Source: Lucinisca nassula
Taxonomy: Eukaryota > Mollusca > Bivalvia > Lucinida > Lucinidae
Assembly (NCBI GenBank): GCA_963580285.1
Contig: OY757011.1
Location: 1,330,501-1,394,500, forward strand
Reading direction: 5' to 3'
DNA: 64,000 nucleotides
Shown here: positions 41,641 through 51,639 of the stretch, in pieces
Layout of the letters: every line of letters starts with the position of its first letter
Position numbering within the stretch: position 1 is the first letter of the stretch
The notes under the pieces: generated by a model
Told to the model about the DNA's origin: nothing
Database searches by the model: none
Seen by the model: only the letters and a program-made list of their open reading frames with translations
Made by a program: the position numbers and the translations under genes

Positions 41641-41785
41641 AAACAGTGCAGGCCCAGATCAGGTCCTGCACTATTTGCTAACAGAATTTTCTGTCAAAAA
41701 TGGAATGAAAACGAAAAAATAGGCCTGACACCCCTTATATACCAAATGGACTTGTCCAACATATAGCAATGAGAGATTGCTCTAT
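41612..41785 (+). mobile_element. MITE-D lacking its hairpin
   Basis: 'aaacacctaaatgggtacct', 'tggcaaacagtgcaggccca', then 'gatcaggtcctgcactattt' without the 'agacgcc...ggcgtct' hairpin present in the 30.7-kb and 46.2-kb copies, and 'ggacttgtccaacatatagc'. Precise loss of the hairpin arm suggests replication slippage across the palindrome. Confidence 0.6.
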
Positions 41786-41842
41786 TAAATTGGTTAGTGA
41801 TTAGTTATTGTGCAGACTCCAGTGCATCACAGACGTTCTATA

Positions 41843-42374
41843 CAGTAAAACCTCCACTAATGGTCACCTCTGTTTAGCAGCAAGCCTCTCTTCAGCAGTC
41901 ACAATAATTCCCCCATAGCATTTTACTGTATATTTAACCTCTGCTCAGCAGCTACCTCTCTCCTCCAGCCAGCTGCCACTTTACCAAATCTAAATTCCCT
42001 CTATTAAACAGCCAGAGTTAACTCAATAGCAAAAAATCGGATGTAAAATAGGAATTTCTCTTTTGGTGTTTTTATTTATTTCAAAATTTATTTTTTCTCA
42101 AAACTACCATGATTGTGATATATGCATTAATACAATATAAGCATAATTGTGGAAAGACACATAAATGATGGAGAGGTGTCAGATGACACCTCTCCATCAT
42201 TTACTTTTCTTTTGGAACATCCATGTTGAGCAGTCTTCAATAATCACTATTTTTTGTCTATCGATAAAAAGCCATACATCATCTCAGATATTTCCTTTTG
42301 TTTAACAGCCAACTCCCTTAAACAGCCAGTTTTTGGAGTTTTCCCAGGATGGCTGTTTAATGGAGGTTAAACTG
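41843..42374. mobile_element. TA-flanked non-autonomous DNA element, 532 bp
   Basis: Terminal inverted repeats 'cagtaaaacctccactaatg' and 'ggctgtttaatggaggttaa' plus 'actg', with TA on both sides (41841-41842, 42375-42376). It is homologous over its whole length to 10269-10782. Inside, 'gaggtgtcagatgacacctc' is a perfect palindrome at about 42173. Confidence 0.75.
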
Positions 42375-42519
42375 TATATTGTTTCCAGCAGGAGTTTGCT
42401 CAATTAACCGATGTATACGTTTGTCTTTTTACTATTTGCTTTCTGATGGTCTGTGCAACGTCCCTTTAATTGGACGCTGCACATTATATAGGTATTGGTG
42501 CAAATAGGCTGATCATTAG

Positions 42520-42875
42520 TTTATCATATGACGTCGCGTCTGAGAGTGTAATAACGTCATGTATTATTTTTCGATAATCCACTAGTGGATTAAATATGCA
42601 AATTAGCTAGATACGTCCCGTAACGTTACATGTACGACGTCCTTAACGACGTCGCGTTTTTTAACGGCGGAATATTGACATTTTTGTAAACAAATCGTGA
42701 ATAAAATGCGTTTAAATGCCATATGATAAATAGAATCTTGCATTCGTGCTCATGTATTATTGAATTTATTAAACTCGTTGAGAAAAAGGGATAAAATGCT
42801 CGGCAAGCCTCGCATTTTATCCCTTTTCCTCAACTCGTTTAATAAATTCAATAATACATGAACACTCATGGGAGA
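42520..42875 (+). mobile_element. FB-B2 foldback (alternate terminal hairpin)
   Basis: It starts 'tatcatatgacgtcgcgtct', has 'aatccactagtggattaaat', and ends with a long hairpin: 'tgtattattgaatttattaa', 'actcgttgag', 'aaaagggataaaatgc' and their complements. FB-B2 shares the left end with FB-B but has a different hairpin. The inverted partner is at 47465-47832. Confidence 0.65.
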
Positions 42876-42925
42876 TCATTAGTTTACATTTCAGTAGTAT
42901 GAGTGACAGAATAAGAATTAGAACT

Positions 42926-43960
42926 TGTGTCCAACTGTTGGTTTTCTTTAGCTACAGCAATTCAGTTATTCCATTGTCCTCAAGTTCTCATCGTTGCGTT
43001 TGATTTTTATGTTCTTGCATAAATACCTATGCGCATGGCTGTTTGAAGCCATTGTCAAATGGACCGAAAGCCGTGCTCAAACAGCAAAAACCATGTTCAA
43101 ATCATGAAATTCGCGTGCCGTTTGAACATTGATTTTGAGCTTTTGATATCACAAGACGGGCCTTTCTTTGTTTACGTTACGTTGAGCGGCGTAACGTTAT
43201 CGCCCTGAACGTAGCGTTTTAGGGTTCTGTGATGACGTCAGATGGTTACTGCATAACAACGTCATTGTAAACAACATTCTGAAATGGCCGCCATGTTGGT
43301 TCGCCGGTCGCATTTAAAGAGTATAGATGGAGTTTATATGGAGTTTTGAGCGTTTTCTTCAAAATTTGCTACCGGAATCGTAAGTTATGCAAGAACAACG
43401 ATCATCCATGGTTATTTCATGCATTAACATTTGCCGGATCCCTCGGAAGATATTTGAACATTCGGCCTGGCGGCCTCATGTTCAAACAGCTTCCTCGGGA
43501 CCCGGCGAATGTTCTTGCATGAAAACCATGGTTGATCCTTATATTCTCGGAGATGTTGTATTGTACTTTTTAGTCAGAACTCCTCCATGCGCACTGAACA
43601 AATCATTTGTTTAAACTACGACAGAAACAAGGAAAAGGACTGTAGCCACGAAAAATCGATATAAGCCACCCTACCCCAAGTAAAAAAATTCTGACCTTTC
43701 CAAGGCAGTTTTTCTGTTGAATATTATTATTGTTATAGTTCGTCTTTGCATGTCTTTATTGCTAATATTTTTATTTTTATTTTGGATAGCGGTTTGTCGT
43801 TTTTGTAGGAAACTGTCCTTTTTGGTTTTCTGCTTGGGACTTTTTCTTTATAGTGAAGTCCTTTTATGTTTGTATTTCTTTCCCGTTGGTGTCTTGGATG
43901 GGAAGTGTTAGGTAATTGTATCAATTCCTGATCATTACCTTCACTTCCATTTTTATCGAA
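42926..43960 (+). mobile_element. PLE tail split by a foldback element
   Basis: The first part (42926-43013) carries 'caactgttggttttctttag' and ends 'gatttttatgttc'; the second (43544-43960) resumes at 'ttctcggagatgttgt' and runs to 'atcattaccttcacttcc'. In intact tails 'gtgttcacggagatg' joins directly, so the intervening ~530 bp is an insertion. Confidence 0.65.
43014..43543. mobile_element. Foldback element inserted in PLE tail
   Basis: It has 'ttcttgcat' near both ends, internal inverted pieces ('atgcaagaacaacgatcatc' with 'gttcttgcatgaaaaccatg') and 'ctgtttgaagcc'/'gtgctcaaacagc' repeats at the left. No ORF of note. The family was not seen elsewhere in this window. Confidence 0.5.
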
Positions 43961-44661
43961 ATAAAAACGTTCGTCTGATAAGACCAATACGTATATTAGC
44001 CTCTTTAATCTTCTCGCTGGAAATGTTCCTCAGAAAAAACAAATGTGTTATCGCTGAAAGATAAAAAAGATCGATTAAGAACATTTTCATCGCCACTAAG
44101 TACCGGAGCAAAAGAAAACAATTAAACCCCTCAGGGCCCAGAAGCAGGCATAAAAAGTTCCGGTTTCAACCAACTAAATTAAAGAGCTTTCAGATATAAT
44201 CAGAAAATCAAATTTCCAAAAGCGAAACACTAAATAAATAAAATCGAGTATGATCGTTTTAGATTGTGACGTGTCAGTTATGAAAGCATACTTATTTTGT
44301 TTTGCCATAATAAACTCGTGGGAACTACAACGCTAGTGTTAAAGCTAACTCGATAGTCTGGGAACAACGTGTCTGAATTGTCCAAGAATAATTCATTACA
44401 ATTAACAGGGTTGATGACAGTCTTTTTTGTCACAATCATTTAATTGTAGCCATTTTATTAGATCCTTTGATACACATCGAAAATGGAAAATCTGATACAA
44501 AATCTGTGTGTGCTGTCAACTCACTGAGTAAATGCAGATCCACGGTCGACGTTTCGCGGATCGCCCTATGCAAATCATACACTATTTAAAGTTTGTTTGA
44601 CATTTATGTATATACATGGAATAGCATCGGCGGAATTCTGAGTGACTCGCTCAATCTTTTT
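43961..44661. other. No gene recognised; PLE scrap
   Basis: Only a short minus-strand PLE tail scrap at about 44100-44160 ('ggagcaaaagaaaacaatta', 'cagggcccagaagcaggca') was identified. Confidence 0.4.
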
Positions 44662-44875
44662 TTAACATTTACCCTGCTGTAGGCGACAAGCCCTATCTTT
44701 GCAAACAGTGTTGATCCAGATCAGATGGCTTCTGAAGAAGCCATCTGATCAGGATCTACACAGTCTGACATTCAGTTTATGAATATGTAGAAATAAGCTG
44801 CATCAAGTAATCTGATTGGTTCAAAGTCAGAAATGAGTGTTGCTTAATTGAATATTCAGCAGGTTAAAGGTTAAA
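44662..44875. mobile_element. MITE-C, diverged copy
   Basis: 'tttaccctgctgtaggcgac', the central hairpin 'gatcagatggcttct', 'agaagccatctgatcaggat', and the end 'attcagcaggttaaaggtta'. It is more diverged at the termini than the two 211-bp copies. Confidence 0.65.
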
Positions 44876-44906
44876 CATACCACCTACCTTTGTTTACTGA
44901 GATTGT

Positions 44907-45187
44907 CATTACGAAAACTTGCCTATACAAATACAATGTAAATTTTAACGTCTATAAAACGAAATGATTAGATCATTTTGTTTTTATACTTTTGTTATTT
45001 CTGCTCAAAATATAGATCGTGAGTACTCATTAGAACCACCTCGATGAGGCGGTTCTCACGAGTATCCACAAGCTATATTTAGAGCAGAAATAACAAAATT
45101 AATGTTTATCCCTGCAAACCCCAGTTTTTCTATATAAAAACTGGGGTTAAAGGGGGGTCAGAGTCATATAGGCGCGTTTTCGTGATG
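44907..45187 (+). mobile_element. FB-A foldback element
   Basis: Termini 'cattacgaaaacttgcctat' and 'ataggcgcgttttcgtgatg'; the hairpin 'accacctcgatgaggcggtt'; the secondary hairpin 'aaaccccagtttttctatat'/'aaaaactggggttaaag'. Complete copy. Confidence 0.75.
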
Positions 45188-45465
45188 GACGGTGTCACTA
45201 CCTCGAGGGTTCCAGAATGTGTGGTTGGTACAAATTAGCGTTAACGCAATTTCGAGGTAGTTCCCCTGGCGCAGCAACTCCTTAGACCCACAGAGCACTG
45301 TGTTTTAACCTGCACCGTGGACCTTTAATCACACACGTGCATATCACATATCCGAGGAACCCAGCGCAATATTGGAAGATGAAGATGATTTTCACCCGTG
45401 ACATGATGAAAACGCACTGAGCCTTGTTTAAATAAAAAAATCCCAAATAATAAACGCGTTTAGGT

Positions 45466-45764
45466 TGACATATAGAGGATCTTACACGAGTGGTCATTTC
45501 ATATGAAATTTATGAAACGAGCCTTTGGCGAGTTTCATAAATTTCATATGAAATGACTACGAGTGTAAGATTCTGTTTATCATATGACCACTTTAAATTG
45601 GATTTTATCGGCTTTGAATTTGACAATTTTTCGACAAAAACGTATTGTTGACATGGACGTCGTCATGACGTTAATTAATCCCGCCAAAGTGTTATTGCAC
45701 GTGTGGTCATACGATTTTTATTACACGAAATTATCCACTGCTTATCAACGACGTCATATGAAAA
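45466..45764 (-). mobile_element. FB-B foldback element
   Basis: The minus-strand copy begins with the terminal hairpin 'gatcttacacgagtggtcat'/'gactacgagtgtaagattc' around 'cgagcctttggcgag' and continues to 'atccactgcttatcaacgac' and 'gtcatatgaaaac'. It is directly followed by an FB-A element. Confidence 0.7.
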
Positions 45765-46046
45765 CATCACGAAAACACGCCTATATAACTTTGACCCCCT
45801 TGAACCCCACTTTTATATAGTAAAACTGGGGTTCACAGGGGTAAACCTTTTTTTTCTTATTTCTGCTCTAAAATATAGAGTGTGGGTGCTTTGTAGAACC
45901 GCCACGATGATGCGGTTCTAACGAGTACCCACAGTCTATATTTCGAGCAGAAATAAGAAAAATATTACAATTTGTCATCTTGAAATTTTCAATTTTTTTC
46001 GGCGAGAAAGGTTACAATGTATTTGTATAGGCGTGTTTTCGTAATG
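45765..46046 (-). mobile_element. FB-A foldback element
   Basis: 'catcacgaaaacacgcctat', 'gaccccc', 'agtaaaactggggttcacag', the central 'gccacgatgatgcggttcta', 'tatttcgagcagaaataaga' and the terminus 'tataggcgtgttttcgtaat'. Complete copy in reverse orientation to the previous one. Confidence 0.75.
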
Positions 46047-46202
46047 ACAAGTATATTTAAATAATGATTTTGTCGGAAATGAACGAAATCATGACAAAAA
46101 AAATCCATACCTTCAATAAAGCATAAAACTAGAACTACAGATTTCATGACTTCTGCTATTCAGTCTAAATCCTCGTTATATCAACCTTATCTCTGATCGA
46201 CT

Positions 46203-46430
46203 TAACCCATTTAGTACCAGAAACCCCAAAACGGGTACCCTGGCAAACAATGCAGGCCCAGATCAGACGCCGCAGAACGCGGCGTCTGATCAGGGCCTCC
46301 ACTGCTTGCTAAACGTTCCGTCATTATCCAAATAAATTTTGATGTAAACACAACCAGACACCCCAATATTTTGAAATGAACTGCTGCTATATATAAGGAG
46401 GAAGATTTCATTTGGTACAAAAAGGGTTAA
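46203..46430 (+). mobile_element. MITE-D, complete, 'taaccc' termini
   Basis: It begins 'taacccatttagtaccagaa' and ends 'tttggtacaaaaagggttaa', giving inverted termini. The hairpin 'agatcagacgccgcagaacg'/'cggcgtctgatc' is central. This copy defines the family ends. Confidence 0.7.
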
Positions 46431-46532
46431 CTAGCCTCGTTCTTATATTCTTAGGCAACCTGACCTTTGAGATGTCATCTTTATCATCGTAAGTGTCAAG
46501 TATACTCTACTGTAAAAGAAACTTTCCTGAAA

Positions 46533-46795
46533 GATTTGTGTGAGTTGAGGTTTTACGTCCCCGTCAACTCTATTAAGGTCATTTTGGAGACGTTGCTTCC
46601 GATTTTGTAGGACTTTTACCCGACATTGAGATGAAATGACATCGCAAGCCCTACCGCCCATAGAAACCGCCAGGGTTTAAGGAGCGGTCCTACTCGCATC
46701 ACTTTTCCTGAGCAGGCTAGTTCGGCCGGTTTCAGCTCTGCGTGGTAGCACCGTGCAGCCCAATCTATTTCCAAAGGCCCCGATGGGCGGGGGCC
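46533..46795 (-). mobile_element. SINE-2 copy
   Basis: 'gttttacgtccccgtcaact', 'cattttggagacgttgcttc', 'ctaccgcccatagaaaccgc', 'gtttcagctctgcgtggtag' and 'ccccgatgggcgggggcccc'. It lacks the segment around 'gatcctctaagcgg'. Confidence 0.6.
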
Positions 46796-46815
46796 CCATC
46801 CTGAAACAATTTGCG

Positions 46816-47060
46816 CATTACGATAACATACACGTGCGACATAGTGCATGTTTTCACATCTCAAAAATGGCTACTTTTCTGATAAAAACCCGTGATATTT
46901 TTCTTATTTATACTGCAAACATAGGGGGTTCTAACGAGTACCCACAATCTAAGTCTTGGAGCAGAAATAAGAAAAATGATGTTTACCCACGTAAACCCTT
47001 GTTTTCTCTTTATAAAGTGGGGTTTAGGTGGTATTCATTTCACGGACTTGTTCACATGAT
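46816..47060 (+). mobile_element. FB-A2 element with deleted hairpin arm
   Basis: 'cattacgataacatacacgt', 'gacatagtgcatgttttcac', 'tactgcaaacatagggggtt', then 'ctaacgagtacccacaatct' and the right end 'cggacttgttcacatgat'. The left arm of the central hairpin is missing, another probable slippage deletion. Confidence 0.65.
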
Positions 47061-47096
47061 ATTCATTTATGATGCATACCTCTTCAAAATACTGTT

Positions 47097-47333
47097 TTGA
47101 TAAAGAAAGAAGTTAAAGCTATCACGGTTACAATTTTGCTGTTGCTATTATCACTTGTGAACTCCTCGTGTCGCAGAGAAATATCTGGTATTATGTTTTA
47201 CTTATTCTGGTCCAGGCGATGGGTTGTTGGCACATGTGCTCGTGGGAAGAACTATAACAACGCGTTTCAAACGAATTGCCACAAGCTGAGTCCAGAGTTC
47301 AGAGTATCAGGAACAAGGACAATAGGTCGATGA
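47097..47333 (+). CDS. Hypothetical small secreted protein or first exon
   Basis: A 78-codon ORF begins with a lysine-containing start and a hydrophobic stretch 'VTILLLLLSLVNSS', which looks like a signal peptide with cleavage near residue 24. The remainder has three cysteines, 'SSCRR', 'VGTCARG' and 'QTNCHK', and a basic tail. No family was recognised. A potential splice acceptor ('attctggtccag') and donor-like 'gtatta' lie inside, so it may instead be part of a spliced gene or chance. No polyadenylation signal was seen close by. It sits in a short gap between repeats with a (GAT)n run at 47332-47346. Confidence 0.25.
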   Translation: MIKKEVKAITVTILLLLLSLVNSSCRREISGIMFYLFWSRRWVVGTCARGKNYNNAFQTNCHKLSPEFRVSGTRTIGR

Positions 47334-47464
47334 TGATGATGATGATGTGATCTTATAATACAATATGAAACGAGCCTCTGACGAGTCTCATTAAAGAAAC
47401 GAATTTATTTAACATCTATTGAAGTTTGACGACTCCTAAACGATGTTGTTCATACTTCGAACGT

Positions 47465-47832
47465 TTAGTAAATAGAGGATCTAACATGAGTGTGCATGTA
47501 TAATTGAATTTATTAAACGAGTTGAGGAAAATGAATAAAATGCGAGGCTTTGTCGAGCATTTTGTCCCTTTTCCTCAACGAGTTTAATAAATTCAAGAAT
47601 ACATGAGCACGAATGCAAGATTCTAATAATTATGACATTTAAAACGTATTTAATTCACGATTTTTGTACAAAATTGTCAATATTCCGCTATAAGTAAACA
47701 CGACGTCGTTAAGGACGCCGTACATGTAACGTTACGGGGCGTTTCTAACTAATTTGCATATTTAATCCACTAGTGGATTATCGAATTTATATTGAATTTA
47801 TTACATGGTGTTATAACATTCTCAGACGCGAC
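47465..47832 (-). mobile_element. FB-B2 foldback, opposite orientation
   Basis: The terminal hairpin 'tgtataattgaatttattaa'/'aataaattcaagaatacatg' is followed by 'aatgcaagattc', 'catgtaacgttacggggcgt' and 'aatccactagtggattatcg', matching 42520-42875 in reverse complement. Confidence 0.65.
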
Positions 47833-47869
47833 GCCATATGGGCCCCGTCAAGCGATTTTGGAACTTATC

Positions 47870-47950
47870 GCCTATGCGAGCAGCAAAGGTTCAGGCGAGC
47901 ATCTGCATCCGCGCAGTCTCGCCAGAACCTTCGCTGCTCGCTCATACAAG
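47870..47950. repeat. Hairpin, ~28-bp arms
   Basis: 'cgagcagcaaaggttcaggc' and 'gagcatctgc' pair with 'gcgcagtctc' and 'gccagaaccttcgctgctcg'. It resembles the MITE-E hairpin in design but not sequence. Confidence 0.5.
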
Positions 47951-48105
47951 CAGTGAATCAAGAGGAACCTTCATACAGAAAGCCATATCCCAGGCCACTC
48001 TGAATGGCTGGGCATAAATTTGTCATGACGGAATGCTCGAAGACACAAATTCGCTTGGCGGGGCTCATATAATAAATTATCCTTATTACTTATATTTACA
48101 TTATC

Positions 48106-48381
48106 CGCCCCCGCCTATAGGGGCTTGAAGAAAAATATGGGCTGCAAGATGCTTCCACGCAGAGCTGAATCCGTCCCGCACACTAGTACTGGTAAACCGC
48201 TTGGAGGATCTAAGCCTGTCCAGGAACCGCGGTGCGAGGCGGACCGTCCATGCTGATAAACCCTATTGGTTTCATTGGGCGACAGGGCTTGAGATGTCAT
48301 TTCATCTCAATGCCGGGTAAAAGTCCCACAAAATTGGAAGCAACGTCTCCAAAATGACCTTTACAGTGTTGACGGGGACGA
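48106..48381 (+). mobile_element. SINE-2, near full length
   Basis: 'cccccgcctataggggcttg', 'atgggctgcaagatgcttcc', 'actggtaaaccgcttggagg', 'ggcgacagggcttgagatgt', 'acgtctccaaaatgaccttt' and the end 'gttgacggggacg'. Together with 59627-59910 it defines the + orientation of the family. Confidence 0.65.
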
Positions 48382-48439
48382 AATTCTTGTTCGAAGGCTA
48401 AAATTGAAACGTGAAAACGACTGCACGCTAATTTCATAC

Positions 48440-48725
48440 GTTTAAACTTCGATAACTCGAACACATCTGCAGATTTATTCGAGATACGGAAAGTTCAAAG
48501 TACTGAGGTAAGCTCATAGTGCCAGATGTTGGTGCATAATGGGAATCACTTAAGGATTTTTTTTTACGATTTTTTTTATCAAATACACTGTAAAGGTATG
48601 TTGTGTGTATTCATTAGAATCGCCTCAATGGAACTTTGGGAATATTATCAAGGGACTCCAGAACCAGTTCGAATTAGCCACGGTCAACGAACTATTCGTG
48701 TTCGAGTTATCGAAGTTTGAGTGTA
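48440..48725. mobile_element. Pogo-like element, short copy
   Basis: The termini 'aaacttcgataactcgaaca' and 'gtgttcgagttatcgaagtt' are inverted repeats like those at 19330-20173. The interior is short (about 285 bp in total) and unrelated to the long copy. Confidence 0.6.
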
Positions 48726-48834
48726 TCGCCGATGACGTCATAATGACGCAATTATCCAATCATATTGGAGAGGACCATGGTTGTGTTATGACGTCGACGA
48801 TGATACGACGATGATACTACGTTGTTCGCCCCGC

Positions 48835-49062
48835 CCATCTTGTCTCGGTGAAATAAATTGGGCTGCGTAATGCTTTCACGCAGAGCTGAAACTGACCACT
48901 CCGAATGACTAAGCCTGCCCGGGTAAAGTAGTGTGTCTCAGAGGCATATAAGCCTTTTGCTTTCATTTGGCAACAGGGCTTGAGATGTCATTTCATCTCA
49001 AGGTCGGGTAAAAGACTAAAAGTCCCACAAAATTAGAAGCAACGTCTCCTAAATGACTTTTC
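48835..49062 (+). mobile_element. SINE-2, internally deleted
   Basis: 'aattgggctgcgtaatgctt', 'cacgcagagctgaaactgac', 'caacagggcttgagatgtca', 'gcaacgtctcctaaatgact'. The 5' hairpin-like start is altered. Confidence 0.55.
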
Positions 49063-49065
49063 TTT

Positions 49066-49335
49066 TATAAGATTATGAGGAAGTGTAGTGTAAAGGGAGG
49101 AAAAATCAAAAGTAAACAGAACGCCTGGATTTCAATTTATTTAAAACTTCATTAGAACTTTCTATAGATCAAAACCGATTTCTACCTGATCTTTCGAAGA
49201 CTTCAATGCCTCTACTTCTATTTTGTCGCAATATTTTATCACATGATTTTTAATGGCGGTAAAACATGAAGTTAATAATTTGGAGAGTTCAGTGGTGGTA
49301 CAAGAGCTTGAATTTGCAATAAACCGTGCTTTAAG
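49066..49335 (-). mobile_element. PLE RT N-terminal block
   Basis: Minus strand. It shows the same order as 14050-14285 ('aataaaccgtgctttaagta', 'catgaagttaataatttgga', 'ttctacctgatctttcgaag'), corresponding to the RT region ending in the 'RSGRNLF' block. A 17-bp copy of the PLE terminus ('tgcctctacttctattt') lies inside it at about 49206. It is directly joined to a + strand PLE tail. Confidence 0.65.
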
Positions 49336-49636
49336 TAATGGCGAGGATTGTGGCCATTTAAACTCGATTTAAGCCCCCCAGTGGAATTCGTTTCCGTTTA
49401 CCGTTCCAAGGCTGTTCTTCTGTCGAGGTTTAGTTTTGTTATGGTTTGTCTTTGGGTGTTTGTGTCGCTTATATTATTTTCTTTTGGATAGCCTATTGGC
49501 CATTTTGTGAGAAAGTAAGTGTCCTTTTGGCATTCCGCTATTGATGTTTCCATTTGGGTCTGTTGTTTCATGTTTGTGTTTCTTTCCCTTTGGTGACTCT
49601 GATGGGAGCTGTGGGTTGATTGTATCGATTCCTGAT
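49336..49636 (+). mobile_element. PLE tail in + orientation
   Basis: 'aatggcgaggattgtggcca', 'gatttaagccccccagtgga', 'tcgcttatattattttcttt', 'ggagctgtgggttgattgta', ending 'cgattcctgatc'. It is then joined within a few bases to a minus-strand PLE, giving a tail-to-tail inverted pair. Confidence 0.7.
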
Positions 49637-49639
49637 CGA

Positions 49640-51310
49640 CTTAAGAACCGCCTTGGAACGGTCAGCGGAAACGAATTCCTAGGGGGGGGGGGGGGGGTAA
49701 TCGATTTTACATGGCCACAATCCTCGCCCTTACTTCCGTCGCGATTAAGACAAATAATATGTTCAGTCCGCATGAAGGCCTCCTAACTCATCAGTGCAAC
49801 ATATTCGTGAACACAAAAATCAAACAACCACAGAGATGATATAACAGTGAGGACTCGACAGCAAGTAACCACTAAAATGATGGAGCAAAAGAAAACCAAC
49901 AGTTAGACTCCGATGGGTCCGACCAGAGACATAGCATCAGGTACCAACCAACATAAGCCTTTACGCTGGAACCGTCATAGGATCTGAGATCTGACCCACC
50001 GGCCTGCAATTAAAGAGGGAAGCAAAGTTGTCAACCGTGATAGGGTTAACTACCATGCATGCAGTCTGTCGTATAACATTTATGTTGTACCCAACCATTT
50101 TATATCGAAGAACGATTTTACGAAATTGGGTGCTGAAGTCATTGCGGTTATATATTTTTCTGAATTTAAATACTAAGTCACCATTAAATTCGGGTTCCGA
50201 TAGATCTTGTTGCAGAAGAGATTTATGTCCAATATTGAATCTTGAAATTAAATCAGAATTACGTCAAAAGGCTTTGCGTAGTTCATGGTACCGAATACCG
50301 ATAACCCTGATTAAGAAGTTAGCCGTTAACAATTTATGACAAGTGTTGAAGTCAGTTACATGACTACACACTCTAGCAAATCGAATTAATTGCGAAATAT
50401 AAACTCCATATGATGGCGCACTACGAACATCACCATCCAAAAAAGGAACATTTACAATCTCCAAATCATAATCATCGCGTTTATCATAAATTTTGCAAGA
50501 AACGAACCCATCTACAATAGATTGATGTAAATTCAAACACGGGGGCCTCGGAATCAGAATAATTTGCTTTATTTAACTGAAGTACTTGGGTGGTGGGGGG
50601 GGGGGGGTAAATTTGACTGATCAAACCATCGAAATAGGTATTATCAATATTTAATAAATCATCCAAATATCTAGATGTTGAGCTAAAAGCTTCAATGATT
50701 TCAGACTGGTTTTCAGCAGAAAGGGATATCATGAAGTCTCTCTCATGACAAAAACAAAAACAGATCAGCCACAAGTGGTGCGCAATTAGTACTCATCGAA
50801 ATACCCACAACTTGTCTAAATAACTAAGTACCAAATCTTATGTAAATATTGTCAAGTAGAAAGGTGAGAGCTTCACACACTTTCTGACATGACCATAAAG
50901 TATGATTTCTATGCTCTTCAGAAGTGAAAAAAGCATTTCTTACATTACATGCAAGATAGAGGGAGTCTTCCCTATGAAATGTACATTCAATTAAATCATT
51001 AAGTTTTACTTTTATAAAATTATGAGGAAGTGTAGTGTAAAGGTTGGAAAAATAAAAAGTAGACAGACTTGAAGCACAAAAACGCCTGGATTTCAATGTA
51101 TTTAAAACTCCATTAGATTTTTATAGACCAAAAACGCAATATTTTACCACGTTTTTTGATGGCAGTAAAACATGAAGTTAATAACTTGGAGATTCAGTTG
51201 TGGAACAAGAGCTTGAACGTGCAATAAACCGTGTTTTATATGGTCTTTTATGAAGTTTAGTTAACCGATATAACGTAGGTAGCGTGTCTTGGCCTTCTGT
51301 AACACGGACA
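49640..51310 (-). mobile_element. PLE with tail and RT coding remnants
   Basis: The minus-strand tail (49640-49960, G-run at 49681-49697) is followed by the C-terminal coding region and RT blocks in separate frames. 51096-50824 has 'LYTTLPHNFIKVKLNDLIEC', 'FHREDSLYLACNVRNAFFTS' and 'LDNIYIRFGT'; 50774-50484 has 'SRYLDDLLNIDNTYFDGLIS' with the active site; 50536-50264 has 'FVSCKIYDKRDDYDLEIVN'. A run of C in coding sense (G on +) at 50590-50606 expands the reading at 'IYPPPP' and disturbs the frame. Inactive, but all core blocks are present. Confidence 0.75.
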
Positions 51311-51519
51311 GCTCGGTGTAAACAAGCCTCAGAGTCGGTGAATTACAGGGTATTTGATCCAGTTCTACACTATTTGCCAGTGTCCAACATATGTTTAGGA
51401 AGGAACACTACGTATTATAGCGATTAACATAGAGCATTTGAAATTATTATCTGATTTTCGTCTAAGATATCTCTTTGACTAAACAGTTTCAGTAATGATT
51501 CTAGACTGTTACATGTACA
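51311..51519. other. No feature recognised
   Basis: The last PLE-like bases fade near 51310 ('ggccttctgtaacac'). The rest shows no signal. Confidence 0.35.
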
Positions 51520-51639
51520 TGTATTTCTGCGCACAAGATATTATGTTGCCTGATCAAGATCTATGTTGTGCAAACAGCATAATATGTTGTGAGAACAAGA
51601 TAATATGTTGTGCGAACAAGAAAATAAGTTGTGCAAACA
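51520..51639. repeat. Palindromic satellite, second locus, left part
   Basis: 'gcgcacaagatattatgttg', 'aacaagataatatgttgtgc' and 'gaacaagaaaataagttgtg': the same unit type as at 18964. It is interrupted by the array that follows and resumes at 52550-52650. Confidence 0.65.
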
